A stretch of 64,000 nucleotides of DNA from assembly GCA_019633425.1 (NCBI GenBank), contig WSUB01000042.1, positions 44,623 through 108,622 of the forward strand, in the 5' to 3' direction. Each line of letters starts with the position of its first letter. The first letter of the stretch is position 1. The DNA comes from Tulasnella sp. 424 (lineage: Eukaryota > Basidiomycota > Agaricomycetes > Cantharellales > Tulasnellaceae). The notes beneath the pieces were generated by a model. That model saw only the letters and a list, made by a program, of their open reading frames with translations. It made no database searches and had not been told where the DNA came from. The position numbers were made by a program, and so were the translations under genes. Shown here in pieces: positions 57,652 to 64,000 of the stretch.

Positions 57652-57868
57652 GCAAGACTCCGAGGTTAAAACCCAGCAACGCTCTCGCATCTCCTTCTCT
57701 CTCTTCAACTCTTCCCCTCTTCGCTGTCCCTCACCTTTTTTTTTGCTTCAAGCAACCCAAAGCTTTCACCACCAACTATACGCTCTTCAGCGCACCCTCT
57801 CTCTCTCTCTTTTGAAACCAAACCCACCAACACACACTCTCTCCTTTCCTTGAAACAGTTCAGTCAGA
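57652..57868 (+). promoter_or_regulatory. Promoter/leader of wall-protein gene E1
   Basis: A CT-rich core with ctctctctctctc and a cacacactctctcctttcc leader runs directly into the E1 ATG. E2 has the same leader (61738-61936) but with a longer poly-T run (about 19-20 T). Confidence 0.6.
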
Positions 57869-58854
57869 ATGCGCTCTTTCGCTACCGCCCTTCTCGTCGC
57901 CGGTGCTCTCGTTAGCCAGACCGCTGCCACCATCTACGTACGTCTCGCGTGACCGTGTTCACTCGGGAGGAGCCGGCCGGCTGAATTCCGACCTTTTTTT
58001 CCACGTGCAGGTCACTGAGCCCGTCGCCAGCACTATCTGCACTGCAGGCACCGCTTGCAATGTCCGCTGGAACGATGATGGCAATGTTCCCGTTCTCGCT
58101 ACCATCGGTAAGCTTCCGTTTTGATCCCGGCGCCGTCGTTGCAATTTTCGACGCAGTCCAAGTTGAAATATCGTGTGCCTAACAACGACTTCCCACCCGA
58201 CAGGTGTCTGCAACATCGAGCTCTGCACTGGTGGCGTGCAACAACAAACCTGCCTTCAGACCATCGCACAGGCTGATGTTAGCACCAACGCCTACGTGAC
58301 TTACCTCCCCGATGCCACCGTCGGCCCCAACGGCTCAATGTACTTCGTCAAGTACACTTCTCTGAACTACAAGGATCCCGCCACCCCCACCGTCCCCTTC
58401 ACCGCGTACTCCGCCAAGTTCACTCTTAACGGTGAGTCATTGTTGTCGTGTCTTTCGATAATTTTCGTAAAGAATTCCCTCCGACCCTGACTGACCATGC
58501 CGTCCTCGCTTCTTTCCGGGATTCGATTCTCTTTTGGGGATTCTATTTATATACACAGGCATGACTGGCACTTTCAACGCGACCGTGCAAGCTCAAATCG
58601 ACGGTGTCGCTTCTTCGGCTGCTGCTGTTAGCACTCCCGCTGCCGCCGCTGGTACCACCACCACTCCTGCCGCTGCTGCCAAGACTACCGCCGTTGCCTC
58701 CGCTGCCAAGAGCGCATCCGCCTCCGCCTCCGCTACCCACGCCAACGGTGCGATCAGCGCTACCGCTCCCGGTGTCGTCTCATCGACCATTGGTTTCGGT
58801 ATGGTCATGTCCTTCGCCAGCTTCTTCCTCGGTGCTCTTGCCTTCGGTCTATAA
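57869..58854 (+). CDS. E1: secreted Kre9/Knh1-like Ser/Thr/Ala-rich wall protein, probably GPI-anchored
   Basis: Four exons, 57869-57937, 58011-58107, 58204-58431 and 58559-58854, sum to 690 nt and 229 residues. A signal peptide (MRSFATALLVAGALVSQTAA) leads into an Ig-like Kre9/Knh1-type domain: GTACNVRWNDDGNVPVLATI, CNIELCTGGVQQQT, TYLPDATVGPNGSMYFVKYT. Then comes an Ala/Thr/Ser-rich stalk, an obvious O-mannosylation region, and a C-terminal hydrophobic segment (GFGMVMSFASFFLGALAFGL) typical of a GPI-attachment signal. The family is linked to beta-glucan wall assembly in yeast; that role is not proven here. It has four Cys in the domain, two more than E2. Its tandem paralogue is E2 at 61937. 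Confidence 0.88.
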
Positions 58855-59745
58855 GCTGTGAAAGCCTTTGTCTTTGTCTCCCCAGTCTCCCCCCCTTCTC
58901 GTCTCTCATTTTCTTTTTATTCGTCTACGTTCTCGTTCGCCCGTACCCTCATCTATATTATTACGTTCAACACTGGATTTATTATCCAATCTTTCCTCAT
59001 CTAAAAGCGACGTAAGGACACTGGTCTCTCAAGAGTGGGATATCTTGCTTTCCTCTTCGTGTGTGTCATATAGTTGTGTCTGTCTTGGTCCAGCTCTTGT
59101 TCCCCGCTCTCTCTTTAGACCTTCTCATCTGTCATGACCCCGCGACGCCTCCCATCGCTAGGATAGCTCTCCCCTTTTTCATTCTTTACTGTAGGACCTT
59201 TGCGGTCGTCGACTTTTCTGAGAAATTGGATTGTTGACGTTCATATTCATTCGGAGGGGGTGGATGTTAATTGGGAAACCGGAATGAGGTGTTCCGAGGT
59301 CGAGTGAAATCGCTGGCTTTGGCGGATTACGGTTTTACGCGAAGCGAGAGTAATGGTACTCGCGAATGCAATTTTCAAGGCCTTACCTGGTGGCGCCGAC
59401 CTCTGGGCGAAGCTGAAACCGCTTGCCCTTCTTTCTTTTCATGTCAATTTTCTATGTCCGGGATCCAAGCAAATCCAATCATTTAAACAGATCGACACCT
59501 TTGGTACAACAACCACTCGCCTCCGGCTAGAAATATTCTAATATATTGGAACGATCGCCTGCACCTTTCTTCGAATATTTCCTAATATAGTGTCCCAAAT
59601 CATGGGTCTTGGCCGCCTATAAAATCTTCGTCCAACCGTGAAACCTGGAATTTCTCCGGCGAACCGAGGGAGGTAAAATATCCATCCAAATTTAACTCGA
59701 CGCCGACCCGTTCCCGGGGCAACGGAGGGAGGCGGGCTAGGCTGC

Positions 59746-60450
59746 CTAATCGCCAGTTACAGCTGACTCCTTCAAAAGCCTCAGAATCCCATAGTATTCT
59801 ATGTACTCCTGGAGGGGGGATATCAGCACCCATCTGAAAGCAAGGAGCACTTTCTTTCTCACTGTACCGGATCCTTCTCCGGACCCACCCCAGGACTCCC
59901 AGTATTGTCGCAGCTTTCCAGGCTGATACTTCTCGATGATGAAGGCTATCTTCTCTGCCGAAAGTGGACTCGGTGATGCATGTGGCAATGCACCTCTGAT
60001 GCCGTGGCCCAGGCGGGCCGGGTTAACAAGAGTCAACGAGCCCGAGTCTTTTCTTACAACTCACACGATAAACCAAATCATCTCCGCCCGTTTCATTTCG
60101 AACGCAAGCCTGTCATCTTGGAAGGTGGGCATTGGGCCTTTAAGCTTCTCCGGGCGGGTAAGGAGACTTCTGGGGAAAACCTTGATGTACTTGGCTGATT
60201 CTGCTGGGTTTCGTGGTGAGGTACCCGTTGCCTCGTTTTCGAGCACGGCCAGAAGCTGGGCGCACTCCAAAACTTGTTTCTCAAAGCCAAGTACCTCGTA
60301 GAGAAGAGCAGCGTCGATGATGTGCCTCTCAGCCTCTAGGTACAGTTGACCGGCAAAGAAATTCAATGCCAGGTTCCATGATCTTGCTGCCTCCTCCTCG
60401 TGCACGGTTTCGGCATGAGAGGTACTCCTCCTACACTTATCTAACAACTT
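59746..60450 (-). pseudogene. X1: 5'-truncated gene of unknown function
   Basis: Two exons can be read: 60065-60450 (after a ccttccag acceptor) and 59746-59995, joined in phase. They encode a helical protein end: KLLDKCRRSTSHAETVHEEE, NFFAGQLYLEAERHIIDAAL, LGFEKQVLECAQLLAVLENE, then LSAEKIAFIIEKYQPGKLRQ and a last stretch ending in SAVTGD. No in-frame ATG precedes the exon: upstream there is a stop, then the duplicated E-gene promoter starts at about 60526. The 5' exons were therefore cut off by the segmental duplication. No known family recognised. Confidence 0.6.
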
Positions 60451-60525
60451 CTGGAAGGTAACAGGCAGGTGGGGCCCGGGCAAGGCGATTTTCGAGGGTG
60501 AAAACAATGCAAACCACCATCAGCC

Positions 60526-60558
60526 ATCAAGACTCCGAGGTTAAAACCCAGCAACGCT
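60526..60558 (+). repeat. Left piece of the E2 promoter, split off by an insertion
   Basis: caagactccgaggttaaaac..cagcaacgct is a near-perfect copy of 57652-57684 in the E1 promoter. Homology to E1 resumes only at 61738 with caacgctctcgcat. Confidence 0.8.
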
Positions 60559-61737
60559 ATGGCACATATACTGTCCGGAAATTACCGCACGCGCGCGCGC
60601 GCACACACACACACCCGACCCACACACTCACATACAATATGTCGTGAATCTAAAAAGGCAGTCTGGGCCCATATGTGTGGATATCTATGCAAACAGCATG
60701 TAACACATTCATCGAGCTATCACTTGATTGGACAAGGGGTCTGCCAGGTAGGCACTCATCCGCGCGGGCCGCACTGTGATCCCGTGTCGTCGGTTCCATC
60801 ACCGATTGGGGAACAGAGAATTCGAAGTAGTAACAATTGAGATAGCTTACAGGGATTTTGGAGACTATGGGGAGGACGACGGGCATCCCCTCGCTTCAGA
60901 GCCCCGTCAGCCTCAGCTCCGTCAGCCTCTCCGACTCGTTAGCACATATGGTCGAGCCATTACAGACACTAGGGTACTATTTACTGATAACAATAATGCT
61001 GCCCTACCCGCAAAACTCACAGATTCTCACTTAGGGTAAATCCACCGTCACTGCGAGCCTTCAACCCTGCGCGTGATGAGCTGCCCTTGGGCCCTATTTT
61101 CGCGAACCGTCGACGGTGAACCACCAGGTCAAATTCATCCATCAGAGAGGGATTACGATGGTACAAACATGAAGAGTCTGTCTGAAATGATTATAATAGG
61201 AATATGGGTTCTTGGGCAAAGGGCAAGAACCATACCGGGTAGGCGGCTGCCCCAACGGGCCGCTCCCTCGGCATTCATGCGAAGGTCCTCAGTCATCTTC
61301 CAGCTCCAGCGGGAGCTCAAAAAAGCCCAAATCTTCATTATCTTTCTATAAGTCTGTTGCCGTATTCGGGGCAAGCAGAAAACAAATGCTACGCCTATGT
61401 TCAGCATACCCCAAAAGCCGACTAAGCCACCCACTATTAGAGTAATAAAGAGCAAAAAGTTAATCCTCAACAATCAGGGAAGGATTTGGTGGTCAAAAGA
61501 TGCCTGTGAGAGTGTCTTACCGCGTGCGAGTACTTTGGCAATTGCTCATTCACGCACTTCCGCTAGACCTTATATGTAGGAAATATTTACAAGGGCAGTC
61601 TACAAATCGAGGGGATATAAAACTCTTATTTATATTGAATTTTTTGACTTCGGGTTGGGTTGGTAAATGGTGCGTGGGGAGGTCGAGCGAGTGTGTGTGT
61701 GTGTGTGTCGGGGTTTTCGGACGGAATATAGCCCAAA
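60559..61737. mobile_element. Probable non-autonomous DNA transposon inserted in the E2 promoter (about 1.18 kb)
   Basis: The E1 promoter has aaacccagcaacgctctcgca uninterrupted; in the E2 copy the text is split after caacgct (60552-60558) and resumes with caacgct (61738-61744). That is a 7-bp direct repeat like a target-site duplication. The insert ends are imperfect inverted repeats: left ggcacatatactgtccgg, right (reverse complement) gggctatattccgtccg, extended by CA/CG-rich and TG-rich tracts that also pair. No transposase reading frame is evident inside. Confidence 0.6.
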
Positions 61738-61936
61738 CAACGCTCTCGCATCCCCTTCACTCTCTTCAACTCTTCCCCTCTTCGCTGTCCTCACCTTTTT
61801 TTTTTTTTTTTTTGCTTCAAGCAACACAAAGCTTTCACCACCAACTACACGCTCTTCAGCGCACCCTCTCTCTCTCTTTTGAAACCAAAACCCACCAACA
61901 CACACTCTCTCCTTTCCTTGAAACAGTTCAGTCAGA

Positions 61937-62898
61937 ATGCGCTCTTTCGCTACCGCCCTCCTCGTCGCCGGTGCTCTCGTTAGCCAGACCACTGCTACCA
62001 TCTACGTACGTCTCGCGTGATCGTGATCACTTGGGAGGACCCGACCGGCTGAATTTCGATCTCTTTTTCCACGTGTAGGTCACTGAGCCCACCGCCAGCA
62101 CCATCTGCACTGCAGGCACCGCTTGCAATGTTCGCTGGAACGATGATGCCAATGTTCCAGCTCTTGCTACCATCGGTAAGCCTTCGTCCGGATTCCGGTG
62201 CGGTCCAAGTTGAAATATCGTGTGCCTAACAACCATTCCCCCCTCCTCTGAACAGGTCCCTGCAACATCGAGCTCTACACTGGCGGCGTACAACAACAGA
62301 CCTTCCTTCAAACCATCGCAGCGGGTTGGGATGTTAGCCAGTACGCCGTCGCGACTTACCTTCCCGATGCCACCGTCGGCCCCAACAGCTCAATGTACTT
62401 CGTCAAGTTCACTTCTCTGACCTACAAGGATCCCGCCAACCCCACCTTCCCCTTCACTGCGTACTCCGCCAAGTTCACTCTCAACGGTGAGTCATTGTTG
62501 TCTTGTCTCGATAATTTTCGCCAAGAATTCCCCTGACTGACCATGCCGTTTTTGCTTCTTTCCGGGATTCGCTTCTCCTTTGGGGATTCTATTTATACAC
62601 AGGCATGACTGGCACCTTCAACTCGACCGTCCAAGCTCAAATCGACGGCGTCGCTTCTTCGGCTGCTGCTGTTAGCACTCCCGCTGCCGCCGCTGGTACC
62701 ACCACCACCCCTGCCGCTGCTGCCAAGACTACCGCCGTTGCCTCCGCTGCCAAGAGCGCAGCCGCCTCCGCCTCCGCTACCCACGCCAACGGTGCGATCA
62801 GCGCTACCGCTCCCGGTGTCGTCTCATCGACCATTGGTTTCGGTATGGTCATGTCCTTCGCCAGCTTCTTCCTCGGTGCTCTTGCCTTCGGTCTATAA
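61937..62898 (+). CDS. E2: secreted Kre9/Knh1-like Ser/Thr/Ala-rich wall protein, probably GPI-anchored
   Basis: Tandem paralogue of E1 with the same four exons (61937-62005, 62079-62175, 62256-62486, 62603-62898), 693 nt and 230 residues. Signal peptide, Ala/Thr-rich stalk and C-terminal hydrophobic signal are almost identical to E1. The domain differs at key points: CNIELYTGGVQQQTFLQTIA lacks two Cys present in E1, and AAGWDVSQYAVATYLPD replaces the E1 loop. The Trp-Asp-Val loop of E2 is closer to the usual form of this family, so E1 may be the derived copy. Its promoter carries the insertion at 60559-61737, which moves upstream sequence 1.2 kb away. Confidence 0.88.
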
Positions 62899-63649
62899 GC
62901 TGTGAAAGCCTTTGTCTTTGTCGTTCTCCCCAGTCTCCCCCTTCTCGTCTCTCGTTTTCTTTTTATTCGTCTACGTTCTCGTTCGCCCGTGCCCTCATCT
63001 ATATTATTACGTTCAACACTGGATTTATTATCCAATCTTTCCTCATCTAAAAGCGACGTACGGACACTGGTCTCTTAAGAGTGGGATATCTTGCTTTCCC
63101 CTTCGTGTGTCATATAGTTGTGTCTGTCTTAGTCAAGCTACTCGTTCCCCGCTCTCTCTCCTTAGACCTTCTCATCCGTCATGACCCCCGCGACGCCTCC
63201 CATTGCTAGGATAGCTCTCCCCTTTTTTCATTCTTTACTGTAGGGCCTTTGCGGTCGTCGACTTTTCTGAGAAATTGGATTGTTGACATTCTGAGGGGAT
63301 AGCTGTTAAAGTGAGGCGATCTGAAGTCAAGTGAAATCGCTGGCTTTCAGGGTTTACTCCAAACGGTGCTCGCGAAATGCAGCCCCAACACCATTGCGTT
63401 TGAGACCTTCCCGGATGCCACCGACGGCCAGCCTGAAGGCGCGAAGGGATCCGAAATCGCTTGCCCTTCTTTTTGTTCACGTCAAGCTGGGCATATTTTA
63501 TCGCGTTCCAAGTTTAGCAGGCCAATCATGTATAAGTATCGCCGGCTTTGGTACGACAACCACCCGCCTCTAGTTTGGAATCTAGAACAAGTCATACATC
63601 GGACCCCTACTCTCCAAGCGGTACTCCTTTTGGTCGCTTTCAAAACCTT

Positions 63650-64000
63650 CGTCCTGCGGTGAAAAATACTTCGATCCTCGAAGCGTCTTGAACGTGCCTT
63701 GACTCCCTTCTCCTGGTCCAACATTCAGAGTGTTCTGGGCCGTGTTCTCCGACGGTTCCCCTGGCGAACCGAGAGGGACAATATATCCACACAACCAATC
63801 TTTTCGGGGGAACGGAGGGAGGTAGCCCAACTCGCTTAAGCGCCAGAGGCCTCTTAGCGTTTCATGTTCTTCGAAAGCCTTCTCTTTCGATAGAATGTAT
63901 TTTATGGACGCCTAGAGGGCGAGTATCAGCACCATTTAGACGCAAGGAAGGGTTTCTCACTATAGCATTCCAATCTCTGGACCGCTCCGGGTTCACGTCC
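63650..64000 (-). pseudogene. X2: decayed second copy of the X1 3' end (runs off the window)
   Basis: The stretch containing gtatcagcacc, ttctcac and gaacggagggaggtagc matches the 3' end and flank of X1 (59661-59890). Reading it in the X1 frame gives stops and indels, so this end is not coding. It marks the right part of the second duplication unit. Confidence 0.55.

Noticed and set aside
58543..58808. Gly- and Ala-rich frames on the minus strand and in other frames of E1 (and at 62593-62784 in E2)
   Set aside because: Shadows of the repetitive Ala/Thr stalk codons.

Overview
The window comes from a basidiomycete nuclear genome, most likely an Agaricomycete. Genes are dense and cut by many introns of about 50-60 nt, mostly GT-AG with some GC-AG. 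It carries recognisable eukaryotic housekeeping genes and one intron-containing tRNA-Gly gene. Exon models given with exact coordinates were joined by eye. For those I summed exon by exon, the total length is a multiple of three; this is stated in the entries.

Layout. 1-5.0 kb: 5' end of VPS15 (minus), head to head with QCR8 (plus), then a one-TM protein with a long Ser/Pro-rich tail (minus). 5.2-10.3 kb: a direct tandem duplication of about 3.0 kb, each unit with an intact NADPH-dependent MDR oxidoreductase. The first unit contains a 99-N gap whose two flanks are the same 78 bp, so the gap is probably an assembly artefact. 10.5-34.5 kb: five same-strand copies (here C1-C5, minus) of a family of secreted/membrane-anchored proteins with three tandem beta-sandwich-like modules, one TM segment and a cytoplasmic tail. 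C1, C2 and C5 look intact, C3 has a frameshifted tail, C4 is a pseudogene, and a fragment of a sixth copy lies between C4 and C5. Among them sit an intact Gag-like/DM9 fusion gene, its broken paralogue, several relics of that gene's flanks, and an unrecognised gene. 35.0-42.6 kb: ISD11, an eight-TM protein and DNA ligase IV. 42.9-51.5 kb: tRNA-Gly(GCC), then three plus-strand copies (D1-D3) of the same three-module family, with short tails. 51.9-57.0 kb: cytosolic seryl-tRNA synthetase and a Zrg17-like CDF protein. 57.6-64 kb: a segmental duplication carrying two Kre9/Knh1-like GPI-type wall proteins, separated by a 5'-truncated gene and a 1.18-kb insertion with imperfect inverted ends.

The most interesting part is the eight-member three-module family on both sides of LIG4. 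All members share an SWGNEP signature, the same intron in the middle of every module, and a short conserved element about 115-131 bp before the start codon (a TTCC..GGAA palindrome in C genes, another 20-mer in D genes). Tails have diverged: C tails carry PPxY motifs and, in C1 and C2, an RG-rich C terminus; D tails carry a YMPL motif. This looks like an expanding surface-protein locus with gene birth, decay and recombination. Function is not known to me; a surface sensing, adhesion or ligand-binding role is inference only.
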